A stretch of 64,000 bases of DNA from positions 1,431,001 through 1,495,000 of the forward strand of contig NZ_JNIQ01000001.1 in assembly GCF_000702585.1 (NCBI RefSeq), in the 5' to 3' direction. How positions within the stretch are numbered: the stretch's first letter is position 1; each line of letters opens with the position of its first letter. The position numbers and the translations under genes are program-made. Below the pieces are notes generated by a model. It did no database searches and was not told where the DNA came from. It saw only the letters and a list, made by a program, of their open reading frames with translations. Source of the DNA: Exiguobacterium aurantiacum DSM 6208. Its GTDB lineage: Bacteria; Bacillota; Bacilli; Exiguobacteriales; Exiguobacteriaceae. Below, in pieces: positions 7,413 to 16,025 of this stretch.

Positions 7413-8762
7413 ATGTCAACTGTACGTTTCGATTATTCTAACGCCCTGTCTTTCGTCGGGGAACATGAGATCGATCAAATGCAAGAAACGGTAAAAGCAC
7501 TTCACTCGGTCATCCACGAACGCAGTGGGGCGGGCAGTGATTTTCTAGGCTGGGTCGACCTTCCAACGAACTTCGATACGGACGAGTTCGCCCGCATCAA
7601 AGCGGCAGCGGAGCGGATCCGTACCAACTCGGACGTTCTCGTCGTCGTCGGAATCGGCGGTTCTTATCTCGGTGCCCGCGCGGCGATCGAGATGCTCCAA
7701 CACTCGTTCTTCAACGTGTTGTCAAAAGAAGAGCGCCAAGCGCCACAAGTGTTCTTTGCCGGACATAACATCTCGTCAACTTACATGACAGAGTTGCTTC
7801 ACGTCTTGAAAGACAAAGACGTCTCGGTCAACGTCATCTCAAAATCAGGGACGACGACTGAACCGGCCATCGCTTTCCGTGTTTTGAAACAGTTCATGGA
7901 AGAGAAGTATGGACAAGACGGCGCCCGTGACCGCATTTATGCGACGACGGACCGGGCCCGCGGTGCCTTGAAGACGCTCGCTGACGCTGAAGGCTACGAG
8001 ACGTTCGTCATTCCAGATGACGTCGGCGGCCGTTTCTCGGTCTTGACACCGGTCGGATTGCTTCCGATCGCAGCTGCCGGAATCGACATCGACGCCCTCA
8101 TGGAAGGCGCCCGTGACGCGGAGAATGCGTACAGTTCACCTGAGCTTTCAGAGAACGAGGCGTATCAATATGCGGTCGTGCGTAACGCCATGTATGCGAA
8201 AGGCAAGTCGATCGAGCTTCTCGTCAACTACGAGCCGGCTCTACACTATGTCTCAGAATGGTGGAAGCAGCTTTATGGAGAGTCGGAAGGGAAAGACAAC
8301 AAAGGGATCTTCCCGGCGGCGGTCGACTTCTCGACAGACCTTCACTCGATGGGGCAATACATCCAAGAAGGACGCCGTGACTTGTTCGAGACGGTCATCC
8401 GTGTCACGAACGTTCGCCACACGATGAACGTGCCGGAAGACGCGCAAGACCTTGACGGCTTGAACTTCCTTGCCGGCGAGACGATCCAATTCGTCAACGA
8501 CAAGGCGGCAGAAGGGACGCTCCTCGCCCACACGGACGGAAACGTTCCGAACCTCGTCGTCGAATTGCCAGAAATGACACCGTATCACCTCGGCTACATG
8601 TTCTACTTCTTCGAGAAGGCATGTGCGATGAGCGGTTACATCCTCGGTGTGAACCCGTTCAACCAGCCAGGCGTTGAAGCGTACAAAGCGAACATGTTCG
8701 CGCTTCTCGGAAAACCGGGCTATGAAGAGCAAAAAGCAGAGCTTGAAAAGCGTTTGAAGTAA
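7413..8762 (+). CDS. pgi: Glucose-6-phosphate isomerase
   Basis: A 449-residue phosphoglucose isomerase converting glucose-6-phosphate to fructose-6-phosphate in glycolysis and gluconeogenesis. [14 protein letters not shown] (phosphate-binding glycines), [17 protein letters not shown], the PGI signature [16 protein letters not shown], and the late catalytic lysine region [13 protein letters not shown] are all visible. ATG 7413 with the AAGGAGGA RBS gives the usual 449-450 residues. An in-frame ATG at 7362 would add 17 residues, lacks an RBS and overlaps the promoter. Its location after an iron alcohol dehydrogenase matches B. subtilis. Confidence 0.97.
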   Translation: MSTVRFDYSNALSFVGEHEIDQMQETVKALHSVIHERSGAGSDFLGWVDLPTNFDTDEFARIKAAAERIRTNSDVLVVVGIGGSYLGARAAIEMLQHSFFNVLSKEERQAPQVFFAGHNISSTYMTELLHVLKDKDVSVNVISKSGTTTEPAIAFRVLKQFMEEKYGQDGARDRIYATTDRARGALKTLADAEGYETFVIPDDVGGRFSVLTPVGLLPIAAAGIDIDALMEGARDAENAYSSPELSENEAYQYAVVRNAMYAKGKSIELLVNYEPALHYVSEWWKQLYGESEGKDNKGIFPAAVDFSTDLHSMGQYIQEGRRDLFETVIRVTNVRHTMNVPEDAQDLDGLNFLAGETIQFVNDKAAEGTLLAHTDGNVPNLVVELPEMTPYHLGYMFYFFEKACAMSGYILGVNPFNQPGVEAYKANMFALLGKPGYEEQKAELEKRLK

Positions 8763-8772
8763 TGAGTTCAAG

Positions 8773-8801
8773 TCGATCCACTTCGGTGGATCGATTTTTT
8801 T
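8773..8801 (+). terminator. Terminator of pgi
   Basis: A 9-bp stem TCGATCCAC/GTGGATCGA closes a TTCG loop, followed by seven T. Confidence 0.95.
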
Positions 8802-8863
8802 GTTTGAAACTAGGGTGAGACAAGGTAAAGTGAGAGTAGACACGGGAAAGAAAGGGATGGACT

Positions 8864-9337
8864 ATGTTGACATTCACGGACTACTATCATAATCAAGTCG
8901 AGTTGAGCTTTACCCACTATCCGTTCTCAGACAAACCGCTTCACGTCTGGGTTGTCGCCCGTTACGGCGCCAAATGGGTTTTGACGAAACATAAACAGCG
9001 AGGTCTTGAGTTTCCGGGGGGAAAAGTGGAGCCTGGGGAGCATGAAGATGACGCGGCCATCCGCGAGGTGTTCGAAGAGACCGGGGGCGTCGTCGAGTCG
9101 CTCCATTATCTCGGACAATACCGGGTGCTCGGACGGGGGGACACGGTCATTAAAAACATCTACTTCGCCGTCATCGAACGGTTCGAGGACCATCCGGCCA
9201 TCGAAGAGACGGACGGCGCCGTTCTTCTCGATGAGTTGCCGAAAAATCTGCTGCGCAACCATCAGTACAGTTTTATGATGAAAGACCGGGTGCTCCCGGA
9301 GACGATGAAGGTGCTCCATGCTAAGAAAATGGTTTGA
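8864..9337 (+). CDS. ytkD: Nudix nucleoside triphosphatase YtkD
   Basis: A 157-residue Nudix hydrolase. The Nudix box starts at FPGGKVEPGEHEDDAAIREV and continues FEETGG, with the canonical G-x5-E-x7-R-E-x-x-E-E layout around residues 50-73. The length and the flanking HVWVVARYGAKW and VIKNIYFAV segments match YtkD of B. subtilis, an 8-oxo-dGTP/8-oxo-GTP diphosphatase that sanitises the nucleotide pool. The RBS GAAAGGGATGG lies before ATG 8864. Its 3' end overlaps the hydrolase gene by 20 bases, so the two form a coupled pair. Confidence 0.88.
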   Translation: MLTFTDYYHNQVELSFTHYPFSDKPLHVWVVARYGAKWVLTKHKQRGLEFPGGKVEPGEHEDDAAIREVFEETGGVVESLHYLGQYRVLGRGDTVIKNIYFAVIERFEDHPAIEETDGAVLLDELPKNLLRNHQYSFMMKDRVLPETMKVLHAKKMV

Positions 9338-10076
9338 CCGGGTCGAGGTGCTCCCGCCTTATGCGGGGTACCCGGTCCATCGTGGATGGTACGAGACGCG
9401 CGACGGCGAGGACGTCGTCGCGTATACGATCACACCGAAACGTCCGAACGGACAAGTCCTCTTTTATTTGCGCGGCGGTACAGGTCGAATCGGCGATGTG
9501 CGGCTTCCTCGCTTGATGCAGTTCGCCGCCCGCGGCTTCCACGTCGTCGCCCCGGTGTACCGTGGCAATCATGGAGGGAGCGGGAAAGAGGATTTTGGCG
9601 GAGACGATTTAGAAGACGTGTTGTCACTTTACGACCGGGTCGAGAAGACATGCCCGACGATCCACGCCCTCGGTTTCTCGCGTGGCGGCATGATGGCGCT
9701 CTCTTTGGCCGCGGCGCGCCCGCTCACCTCTGTCACGTCATGGGCGGGGGTGACGAACTTGGCATGGACGTATGAAGAGCAGCGGACGATGCGTAAGATG
9801 CTTCGCCGCATGACCGGGGGCGACCCGGAGACGGCTAGCGAGGCGTATATCGAACGATCACCGCTATTTAAGGAGTGGCAAGCCCCGACGCTGCTCATTC
9901 ACGGTACCGATGATGAACAGGTGCGGTTGCGTCACGCGACGGCAGTCGCCGAAAAGCTCGGGGCGCAAGCCGAGCTGTGGGTCGTGCCGTTCGCCCATCA
10001 ACTGCCATTTTGGAAAAAGTGGGAGACAACGGAACGGGCGATGGATTGGATGATCGAGAAGATGACAAAAAAATGA
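9318..10076 (+). CDS. ytmA: Alpha/beta hydrolase (YtmA-like, S9-type)
   Basis: A 252-residue alpha/beta hydrolase. The nucleophile elbow is GFSRGG (about residues 118-123), and the acid and base are suggested by HGTDDEQV and PFAHQLPF. It resembles the prolyl-oligopeptidase-like YtmA family of Bacillales, which lies close to pckA and metK in B. subtilis; the natural substrate is unknown. The start ATG 9318 lies within the last codons of ytkD (20-base overlap), so the genes are translationally linked. The TGA stop is inside the bidirectional terminator that also ends pckA. Confidence 0.8.
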   Translation: MLRKWFDRVEVLPPYAGYPVHRGWYETRDGEDVVAYTITPKRPNGQVLFYLRGGTGRIGDVRLPRLMQFAARGFHVVAPVYRGNHGGSGKEDFGGDDLEDVLSLYDRVEKTCPTIHALGFSRGGMMALSLAAARPLTSVTSWAGVTNLAWTYEEQRTMRKMLRRMTGGDPETASEAYIERSPLFKEWQAPTLLIHGTDDEQVRLRHATAVAEKLGAQAELWVVPFAHQLPFWKKWETTERAMDWMIEKMTKK

Positions 10077-10106
10077 CTAGTGCCGCTCGAGGCACTAGTC
10101 ATTTTT
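10069..10106. terminator. Bidirectional terminator between ytmA and pckA
   Basis: A 16-bp inverted repeat (10069-10084 with 10091-10106), A-rich at one end and T-rich at the other, encloses GCTCGA. It contains the ytmA stop and can serve both convergent genes. Confidence 0.92.
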
Positions 10107-10109
10107 CTG

Positions 10110-11681
10110 TTAGAAGACGATCGGGCCGGCCGCGACGACCGACTCACTCGCTTTTGTGAATCGTTTGAAGTTGTCTTGGAACTTATGAGCGAGCGCTTTC
10201 GCCTCGACATCGTAACGTTCAGCATCTTTCCACGTCTCCCGTGGATTGAGCACGTCTTGAGGCACGCCTGGGATGTCGAGCGGGATCTCCACGTTGAAGA
10301 TGTCGTGCCGCATCGTCTTGACGTCACGTAGTTCGCCGTTGACGGCCGCGTTCACCATCGCCCGTGTATAGGCGAGCTTCATGCGCGATCCTTCTCCGTA
10401 CGCGCCGCCCGTCCAGCCGGTGTTGACGAGATAGACGTCGACCTCATGCTTCTCGATCAACTTGCCGAGCATATCAGCGTAGCGCTCTGGTGCGAGCGGC
10501 AAGAACGGTGAGCCGAAGCAAGTCGAGAACGTCGCCTGCGGTTCGGTGACACCGCGCTCGGTGCCGGCCAGCTTGGACGTATATCCAGAGAGGAAGTGAT
10601 ACATCGCCTGTTCTTTCGTCAGCTTGCTGATTGGAGGCAACACCCCGTAAGCATCGGCCGTCAAGAAGACGATTGTGTTCGGATGACCGGCTCGCGATGG
10701 AAGCATGGCGTTATCGATGTAGTTGATCGGATATGCCGCGCGCGTGTTCTCCGTCAATGAGATGTTTTTATAGTCCGGGGACCGGTCATCGTTCAACACG
10801 ACGTTCTCGATGAGTGATCCGAAGCGGATCGCATCATAGATTTGCGGTTCGTTCTCGCGTGACAAGTTGATCGTCTTCGCGTAGCAACCACCCTCGATGT
10901 TGAAGATACCGTCCGGTGACCAACCGTGCTCGTCATCCCCGATGAGGTGGCGTTCCGTGTCAGCTGAAAGCGTCGTCTTCCCAGTCCCGGACAGTCCGAA
11001 GAAGAGGGCTGTCTCGTTCTCATCGTTGACGTTTGCCGAGCAATGCATCGAGAGGACGTTTTGCTCAGGCAACAGGAAGTTCATGACCGAGAAAATGGAC
11101 TTCTTGATTTCGCCACCGTATTCTGTTCCCCCGATCAGAATTGTACGTTTGGCGAACGAGACGAGGATGAACGTCTCGGAGTTCGTCCCGTCAACGGCAG
11201 GATCAGCCTTATAACTCGGCGCATAGATGACCGTGAACGGGTCAAAGGCGCCTTTAGTCGGCCATTCCCGTAAGAACAACTGCTTGGCGAACAAGTTGTG
11301 CCATGCGTATTCTGTGATGGCCCGTACCGGTAACGTGTAATGTTCGTCAGCCCCGGCTGACGCCTCGAGGTAGTAGAGCTTGTCTTTCGTTTCGAGGTGG
11401 GCGAGCACTTTGTCGAGCAGTGCCGAAAACTTCTCTTCGGCGATCGGTTGGTTGACTGGACCCCAGTCGACCAAGTCGTTGCTAACTTCATCTTTCACGA
11501 CGAATTTGTCCTTTGGTGACCGTCCTGTGAATTTGCCGGTACTGACGGATAAAGCCCCGTCTTTTGTCAGTACGCCTTCCCCGTTGCGAATGGCCTCTTC
11601 CACTAGTTGCGGAACCGTCAAGTTCCGTAATACATCGGCACCGTTAATTAATTCTTCGATTTTCAGGAGCGTTGTCGCCAT
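10110..11681 (-). CDS. pckA: Phosphoenolpyruvate carboxykinase (ATP)
   Basis: A 523-residue ATP-type PEP carboxykinase that converts oxaloacetate plus ATP to PEP, CO2 and ADP, the first committed step of gluconeogenesis. [13 protein letters not shown] is the P-loop, the [14 protein letters not shown] segment contributes metal/substrate ligands, and TGRSPKDKF near the N-terminus is the oxaloacetate-binding arginine region. ATG at 11681 has AAGGTGGG eight bases upstream; the in-frame GTG at 11693 overlaps that RBS. The gene is divergent from metK across a 567-base control region with cre-like and CcpN-like sites, consistent with repression on glucose. Confidence 0.96.
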   Translation of the reverse strand: MATTLLKIEELINGADVLRNLTVPQLVEEAIRNGEGVLTKDGALSVSTGKFTGRSPKDKFVVKDEVSNDLVDWGPVNQPIAEEKFSALLDKVLAHLETKDKLYYLEASAGADEHYTLPVRAITEYAWHNLFAKQLFLREWPTKGAFDPFTVIYAPSYKADPAVDGTNSETFILVSFAKRTILIGGTEYGGEIKKSIFSVMNFLLPEQNVLSMHCSANVNDENETALFFGLSGTGKTTLSADTERHLIGDDEHGWSPDGIFNIEGGCYAKTINLSRENEPQIYDAIRFGSLIENVVLNDDRSPDYKNISLTENTRAAYPINYIDNAMLPSRAGHPNTIVFLTADAYGVLPPISKLTKEQAMYHFLSGYTSKLAGTERGVTEPQATFSTCFGSPFLPLAPERYADMLGKLIEKHEVDVYLVNTGWTGGAYGEGSRMKLAYTRAMVNAAVNGELRDVKTMRHDIFNVEIPLDIPGVPQDVLNPRETWKDAERYDVEAKALAHKFQDNFKRFTKASESVVAAGPIVF

Positions 11682-11757
11682 CCCGAATCCCACCTTTCCC
11701 CTAAATAGATGTGGATGAAATAAGCATACTTCCGCGATTAATTAGTATGACGTTTTT

Positions 11758-11786
11758 ATTATATGTGACACACTAATCAAACACAA
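11758..11786 (-). promoter_or_regulatory. pckA promoter with overlapping CcpN-like box
   Basis: On the minus strand TTGTGT (11786-11781) and TATAAT (11763-11758) are 17 bases apart. TGTGTCACATA (11772-11762, minus) matches the CcpN operator pattern TRTGHYATAYW with one mismatch and overlaps the -10. CcpN represses pckA in B. subtilis on glucose; whether this genome has ccpN is not visible here. Confidence 0.55.
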
Positions 11787-11805
11787 GCGTTAATTCACTC
11801 TTTAA

Positions 11806-11819
11806 AGTAAGCGCTTTCT
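11806..11819. promoter_or_regulatory. Candidate CcpA site (cre) upstream of pckA
   Basis: AGTAAGCGCTTTCT fits the near-palindromic cre core AAGCGCTT with small deviations at the ends. It lies 20 bases upstream of the pckA -35. Confidence 0.5.
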
Positions 11820-11952
11820 TACACTGTCATTCTAACATATTCTGTACCAGGTCATAGTACAAAAACGGAAACGGACAAAAAAAATGTTTATTATTTCACA
11901 AACATAACTATTAGGAGGAATGTGAAAACTTTTACGAATTCAGTCGATACGC

Positions 11953-11981
11953 TTGACAGAACGGTACGGCATTTATATGAT
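11953..11981 (+). promoter_or_regulatory. Promoter of the metK riboswitch transcript
   Basis: A perfect TTGACA (11953-11958), a 17-base spacer and TATGAT (11976-11981). Transcription would begin just before the S-box aptamer. Confidence 0.85.
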
Positions 11982-11997
11982 GGTCTTCGTAACGGAT

Positions 11998-12171
11998 ACT
12001 CTTATTCTGAGCGGTGGAGGGAACAAGGCCCTACGAAGCCCAGCAACCGTCCGATTTGTCAAAGTTATTCGGAAAAGGTGCTATCCTGAAGCGAAGCGTA
12101 AGCTTCGAACGATAAGAGGGTAAGGAAGAACGATTCAACCTTTCCCATTGAGCGTGGCGAGAGGTTTTTTT
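11998..12171 (+). ncRNA. SAM-I riboswitch (S-box) controlling metK
   Basis: The S-box core is plain. P1 arms are CTCTTAT (11999-12005) and ATAAGAG (12112-12118). Next come GAGCGGTGGAGGGA, then GGCCCTACGAAGCCCAGCAACC with the conserved kink-turn and SAM-pocket bases. A terminator stem (12139-12164, CCTTTC...GAGAGG) ends in seven T (12165-12171). High S-adenosylmethionine stabilises the aptamer and lets the terminator form, which shuts off SAM synthetase. The rest of the leader to 12248 holds only the metK RBS. Confidence 0.95.
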
Positions 12172-12248
12172 CATTACCGTCCCAAAGCAACGCGTAAGGG
12201 GAACGAGTACCGTCCACACATCACCCTTATTATAGGAGGTTTTTCGAA

Positions 12249-13457
12249 ATGGCAAACTTGAACCGTCGTCTTTTCACTTCGGAGTCCGTCACGGAAGGAC
12301 ATCCGGATAAAATTTGTGACCAAATCTCAGATGCGATTTTGGATGCGATTTTAGCTGAAGATCCAAACGCCCGCGTTGCGGCTGAGACATCTGTCACGAC
12401 AGGTCTCGTGCTTGTAGCAGGTGAGATCACAACATCAACTTACGTGGATATCCCGAAAGTTGTTCGTGAAACAGTTCGTGAGATTGGCTACACACGCGCG
12501 AAATATGGTTTCGACGCAGAGACATGTGCTGTTTTGACGTCAATCGACGAGCAATCAGTCGATATCGCCCAAGGTGTCGACCAAGCACTCGAAGCACGTG
12601 AAGGTCAGATGACTGAAGAAGAACTCGACGCAATCGGCGCCGGAGACCAAGGTCTCATGTTCGGTTATGCGACGAAAGAGACACCGGAACTCATGCCGCT
12701 TCCGATCTCGCTCGCACACAAACTGTCACACCGTTTGGCGGAAGTCCGCAAGAACGGTACACTCGCTTACCTTCGTCCAGATGGTAAGACGCAAGTGACA
12801 GTCGAATACGATGAAGCGAACAACCCGGTCCGCATCGATACGATCGTCATCTCGACACAACACGCTGAAGACATCACACTCGAGCAAATTCAAGCGGATC
12901 TTAAGAAACACGTCATCGATGCAGTCATCCCGACTGAGCTCATCGATGCCGAAACGAAATATTTCATCAACCCGACTGGCCGTTTCGTAATTGGTGGGCC
13001 ACAAGGTGATGCAGGTCTTACAGGACGTAAGATCATCGTCGATACGTACGGTGGTTACGCTCGTCACGGTGGCGGCGCGTTCTCTGGTAAAGATCCTACA
13101 AAAGTTGACCGTTCGGCAGCATACGCGGCTCGTTACGTGGCGAAAAACCTCGTCGCAGCTGGCCTTGCTGACAAAGCGGAAGTCCAACTCGCGTACGCGA
13201 TCGGTGTCGCTCACCCTGTATCGATCGCGGTCGATACGTTCGGCACTGGTAAATTGAGCGAGACAGAGCTCGTTGAACTCATCCGTGAGAACTTCGACCT
13301 CCGTCCGGCCGGCATCATCAAGATGCTCGACCTTCGTCGCCCAATCTACAAGCAGACGGCAGCTTACGGCCACTTCGGTCGTACGGACGTTGAACTCCCA
13401 TGGGAGCAAACGGACAAAGCAGCGGTGCTTGAAGAAGGCGCGAAACGCTTCGCTTAA
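12249..13457 (+). CDS. metK: S-adenosylmethionine synthetase
   Basis: A 402-residue methionine adenosyltransferase making SAM from methionine and ATP. The signatures include [20 protein letters not shown] at the N-terminus, the hexapeptide GAGDQG with the FGYA segment after it (about residues 129-138), and [19 protein letters not shown] (about 277-295), the catalytic/phosphate loop. The RBS TAGGAGG precedes ATG 12249. Expression is controlled by the SAM-I riboswitch immediately upstream, giving feedback by its own product. It is transcribed alone and ended by a terminator shared with the convergent YtxH-like gene. Confidence 0.98.
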   Translation: MANLNRRLFTSESVTEGHPDKICDQISDAILDAILAEDPNARVAAETSVTTGLVLVAGEITTSTYVDIPKVVRETVREIGYTRAKYGFDAETCAVLTSIDEQSVDIAQGVDQALEAREGQMTEEELDAIGAGDQGLMFGYATKETPELMPLPISLAHKLSHRLAEVRKNGTLAYLRPDGKTQVTVEYDEANNPVRIDTIVISTQHAEDITLEQIQADLKKHVIDAVIPTELIDAETKYFINPTGRFVIGGPQGDAGLTGRKIIVDTYGGYARHGGGAFSGKDPTKVDRSAAYAARYVAKNLVAAGLADKAEVQLAYAIGVAHPVSIAVDTFGTGKLSETELVELIRENFDLRPAGIIKMLDLRRPIYKQTAAYGHFGRTDVELPWEQTDKAAVLEEGAKRFA

Positions 13458-13467
13458 CCAAATGAAA

Positions 13468-13501
13468 GACGACCTTTCTCGTGAAAGGTCGCCTTTTTTT
13501 A
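13468..13501. terminator. Terminator shared by metK and the YtxH-like gene
   Basis: An 11-base stem with one mismatch (13468-13478 with 13483-13493), TCGT loop and eight T on the plus strand. Confidence 0.85.
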
Positions 13502-13987
13502 TGATTTTGATGTTTGGTCAGTCGATGTACCGTCTTGTCCGAGCGCGGTATCTTTCGCCTCGACGACTTTCTCGCCGATGTCTTGCAAGTCGGCTTTTGC
13601 TTCTTGCGCCGTTTCGACGACTTTATTCACGTCTTGCTTGACCGTCTCGGCTTCACCGGCGACTTTCTCGTACACGTTTTGTACGTCTGTCGCGACTTCT
13701 TGGATGATGCCCGAAGCGGATTTCACTTGATCGATCACTTGTGACGCTTTACCGGCCGGATCTTCTTTCACCGTGTCGACGAGTCCACCGACCGAAGCTT
13801 TCGCATTCGTAAGCGACTGTTTCGTGTTCTCACGATTCGATGAGCTGAGCATGGCGATCAAACCGCCGACGAGGGCACCGAGCAACATACCGGTGACGAC
13901 GTTGATCTTCGGGCCGCCCGACTCGTGCTGGTCAAACTGACGGTTCGGGTTGTTAGGTTGTGTGTCATTTTGTAATGGTGGTTGCAT
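13499..13987 (-). CDS. YtxH-like membrane-anchored coiled-coil protein
   Basis: A 162-residue protein with a hydrophilic N-terminus (about 25 residues), one hydrophobic, glycine-rich segment (VTGMLLGALVGGLIAMLSSS, about 31-50), and a long, charged, probably helical tail. This is the YtxH/general-stress layout, with residues around 70-150 in heptad-like order (VDTVKED, VAGEAETVKQDVNKVVE). The RBS AAGGAGTG precedes ATG 13987. A sigma-B-like promoter upstream fits the stress-gene pattern of this family. A second YtxH family member is at 47845. The molecular function of the family is not established; it may be a membrane-linked stress structural protein. Confidence 0.75.
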   Translation of the reverse strand: MQPPLQNDTQPNNPNRQFDQHESGGPKINVVTGMLLGALVGGLIAMLSSSNRENTKQSLTNAKASVGGLVDTVKEDPAGKASQVIDQVKSASGIIQEVATDVQNVYEKVAGEAETVKQDVNKVVETAQEAKADLQDIGEKVVEAKDTALGQDGTSTDQTSKS

Positions 13988-14023
13988 ACAAACACTCCTT
14001 TATAAGTTGGCATTGGTACCTTT

Positions 14024-14049
14024 ATACCCTTGTCAAATTGGAAAGTAAC
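14024..14049 (-). promoter_or_regulatory. Sigma-B-like promoter for the YtxH-like gene
   Basis: On the minus strand GTTACT (14049-14044), a 14-base spacer and GGGTAT (14029-14024). The -10 is identical to the sigma-B consensus and the -35 shares GTT. Confidence 0.45.
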
Positions 14050-14149
14050 GTTCTGTTCGAATTCGACATGAAAAAGTAATGAAACGGCAGGATATTTTTG
14101 GCGCGAGAGGGAATGATAGTACTAGATTGGCCAAAAGGGGGAAGCTGTC

Positions 14150-14620
14150 ATGAAGATGAGGGAAGCCGTGCCGGAAGATGCCGCTTTGATTCGCGAAATC
14201 GCGCTCGCGACGACGAGTGTGTCAAACGACGTGCGATCGAGAGTCATGGAACGGGCTTATCAGCTCGAGGAAATTGTCCGAGCCATCAGTTCGAGCGAGG
14301 AAGCGAAAGAACAGTTGTTCATCGTCGGCGAGTCTGACGGCGACGTCATCGGATTTTACCATGCGATCGACCGAGGCGATGTGTGGGAAGTGCTTCGTCT
14401 TTATCTTCACCCGGCCCATCACCGCCAAGGGTTAGGGGCAAAGTTGCTGACGCATCTAGAGGAGCGGAAGACGCAACCGATCGAACTGTACGTCGAAAGC
14501 TCGAACGAGCAGGCGATCGGATTTTTGCACCATCATTCTTTCACCGAGCTAAATCGGATTCAAGAAGAAGTATATGACCAACCGATGGAACTTATCCATT
14601 TACGCTATGACCCACGCTAA
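14150..14620 (+). CDS. GNAT family N-acetyltransferase
   Basis: A 156-residue GNAT. The order is the usual N-terminal REAVPEDAALIREIAL helix, the central strands ending in FIVGESDGDVIGFYHA, and motif A, VLRLYLHPAHHRQGLGAKLL (about residues 82-101), whose Q/R-x-x-G-x-G/A loop binds acetyl-CoA. The acceptor is unknown; relatives acetylate small amines, peptides or ribosomal proteins. ATG 14150 lies after GGGGGA; a second ATG at 14156 is possible. It is a single gene between divergent and terminated neighbours. In-sequence evidence is limited to the fold. Confidence 0.85.
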   Translation: MKMREAVPEDAALIREIALATTSVSNDVRSRVMERAYQLEEIVRAISSSEEAKEQLFIVGESDGDVIGFYHAIDRGDVWEVLRLYLHPAHHRQGLGAKLLTHLEERKTQPIELYVESSNEQAIGFLHHHSFTELNRIQEEVYDQPMELIHLRYDPR

Positions 14621-14644
14621 GACTCCAGACGGATTTTCTTCCAA

Positions 14645-14672
14645 ACATCAGTCGCGGCTGATGTTTTTTTGA
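14645..14672 (+). terminator. Terminator after the GNAT gene
   Basis: A 9-bp stem AAACATCAG/CTGATGTTT with TCGCGG loop, followed by T to 14672. Confidence 0.85.
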
Positions 14673-14709
14673 TAGAATTAAGCAGACATACTAATAATGA
14701 GGTGACAGC

Positions 14710-15426
14710 ATGACATATGAAGAAACATCACGAAAAGGGGTCATCGTGATCGTTTATCCGCTCCAGTTCTCGTCGCGCGTCAGCGAGGCGTTCTTGCAAC
14801 GTTTGAGCGTAGACTATGAGGTACTCATCGTGAGCGGTCAAACGGTCGGGATCACGGCGGAAGAGCATAAGCAACTGATCAAGAAGACACTCCGTGAGGC
14901 GGGCCAGTATAAAGTGCCGATCCATGTCGTCGCTTTCAGCCTAGGAGCACTCTTGACGAACCGCCTGTTGCAAGAGTACGATGTGCCGCTCGGCAGCTTG
15001 ACGTACATCTCACCGTTGTTTGATTGGCATGCGTCTCGTCAAATCGGCGGGTTAAAGCAGGCCGTCGCCAGCGCCGTCGACCGGTTCCGTCCCGATTTGC
15101 CGCTCGGCATGATGACGTTCACTGGAGGCGGGGAAGAAGCTTCACGCTTCGGGGAGATCACCTATGCCCAGTACCGGGAAATCGAAGAGGAAATCGTCGA
15201 GCATCAAGAAGAAAAGAAACATTTACCTCGCTTGCCGCTCGCTTGTTTTTATGCACCGGACGATCGTTTCGCCGATGTGAAACTGACGCTGAACGTTTGC
15301 CGCAAGATTGGCGGCGACCAAGTGTACATCCGTCGGCTTGAAGGATTCCCACATTTCGGATATGAACGATTGAACACGAAGTTCGCCGAGACGCTGTTGA
15401 CGTTCTATGAATTGATTCAAGAATAA
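14710..15426 (+). CDS. Alpha/beta hydrolase of unknown substrate
   Basis: A 238-residue cytoplasmic alpha/beta hydrolase-like protein. The probable nucleophile elbow is HVVAFSLGALL (about residues 76-86), in which the usual first glycine of G-x-S-x-G is alanine. An acidic residue is offered by YAPDDRFAD and the base by GFPHFGYERL near the C-terminus, so a full Ser-Asp-His triad is plausible. There is no signal peptide. The RBS GAGGTGAC precedes ATG 14710. It is flanked by terminators on both sides. I do not recognise a named family, so the function remains unknown (thioesterase, lipase or carboxylesterase are options). Confidence 0.7.
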   Translation: MTYEETSRKGVIVIVYPLQFSSRVSEAFLQRLSVDYEVLIVSGQTVGITAEEHKQLIKKTLREAGQYKVPIHVVAFSLGALLTNRLLQEYDVPLGSLTYISPLFDWHASRQIGGLKQAVASAVDRFRPDLPLGMMTFTGGGEEASRFGEITYAQYREIEEEIVEHQEEKKHLPRLPLACFYAPDDRFADVKLTLNVCRKIGGDQVYIRRLEGFPHFGYERLNTKFAETLLTFYELIQE

Positions 15427-15428
15427 GT

Positions 15429-15454
15429 AAAGGCGACTCACGTGAGTCGCCTTT
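15429..15454. terminator. Bidirectional palindromic terminator
   Basis: A perfect 26-base palindrome (AAAGGCGACTCAC and its complement) lies between the convergent hydrolase and mnmM genes. Confidence 0.85.
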
Positions 15455-15455
15455 G

Positions 15456-16025
15456 TCATGCTCGTTTTTCGATTGCCACGATAAATGGCGGGTGGTTCAC
15501 TTGGTTGATGAAGCCGTAACGAAGCACACCGGCCTTCTTTTGATCGAGTGCTTCGACGTAGGCGAGCACGTCGTCCCGTTCCGCCTTGCCGCTGTCGTGT
15601 CCGTGATAGATGACGACGACGATGATCCCGCCGACCGCCATGATGTCGAGCAACTGTTCGAGGGCGTCAATCGTCGTTTGCCCTGAAGTCGTGACCGTCT
15701 TGTCGCTTCCCGGTAAGTAACCGAGGTTGAAGACGGCTGCCGTGATCGGACGCGTCTCATCCGTGACGACTTCCCGTACGGTATGGTGGCTGTCATGGAT
15801 GACGCTCACACGTTCCGTCAGTCCCGCTTCCTCGAGCCGTTGCCGAGTGGCGAAGACCGCGGCTTCTTGGACATCGAACGCGTACACATGGCCGTTTTCG
15901 ATAAGTTCTGCTAAAAATAACGTGTCATGCCCGTTACCGGCCGTCATGTCGATGACGACCGTTCCAGGCTTAGCGTGTTCACGTAACAGATGTTTCGCGA
16001 ACGGTAAAACTCTCATTAATCCCAT
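15456..16025 (-). CDS. mnmM: tRNA nm5(s2)U34 methyltransferase MnmM (YtqB)
   Basis: A 189-residue class I SAM-dependent methyltransferase. TVVIDMTAGNGHDTLFLAEL (about residues 22-41) is motif I with the SAM-binding glycine, and AAVFNLGYLPGSDK carries the catalytic NLGYLPG motif typical of the YtqB family. The family, first noted as putative rRNA methylases, has been shown to methylate the wobble uridine nm5(s2)U34 of tRNAs to mnm5(s2)U. ATG 16025 is chosen because AAGGA lies eight bases upstream; earlier in-frame starts (16034, 16061) overlap the RBS. It overlaps the upstream mnmL by 47 bases, so the two are coupled. Confidence 0.88.
   Translation of the reverse strand: MGLMRVLPFAKHLLREHAKPGTVVIDMTAGNGHDTLFLAELIENGHVYAFDVQEAAVFATRQRLEEAGLTERVSVIHDSHHTVREVVTDETRPITAAVFNLGYLPGSDKTVTTSGQTTIDALEQLLDIMAVGGIIVVVIYHGHDSGKAERDDVLAYVEALDQKKAGVLRYGFINQVNHPPFIVAIEKRA

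Noticed and set aside
11922-12089. Open frame of about 55 codons from GTG 11922 behind AGGAGG
   Set aside because: It runs through the metK promoter and the SAM riboswitch aptamer, the spacing to the RBS is only three bases, and the structure of the riboswitch explains the sequence.
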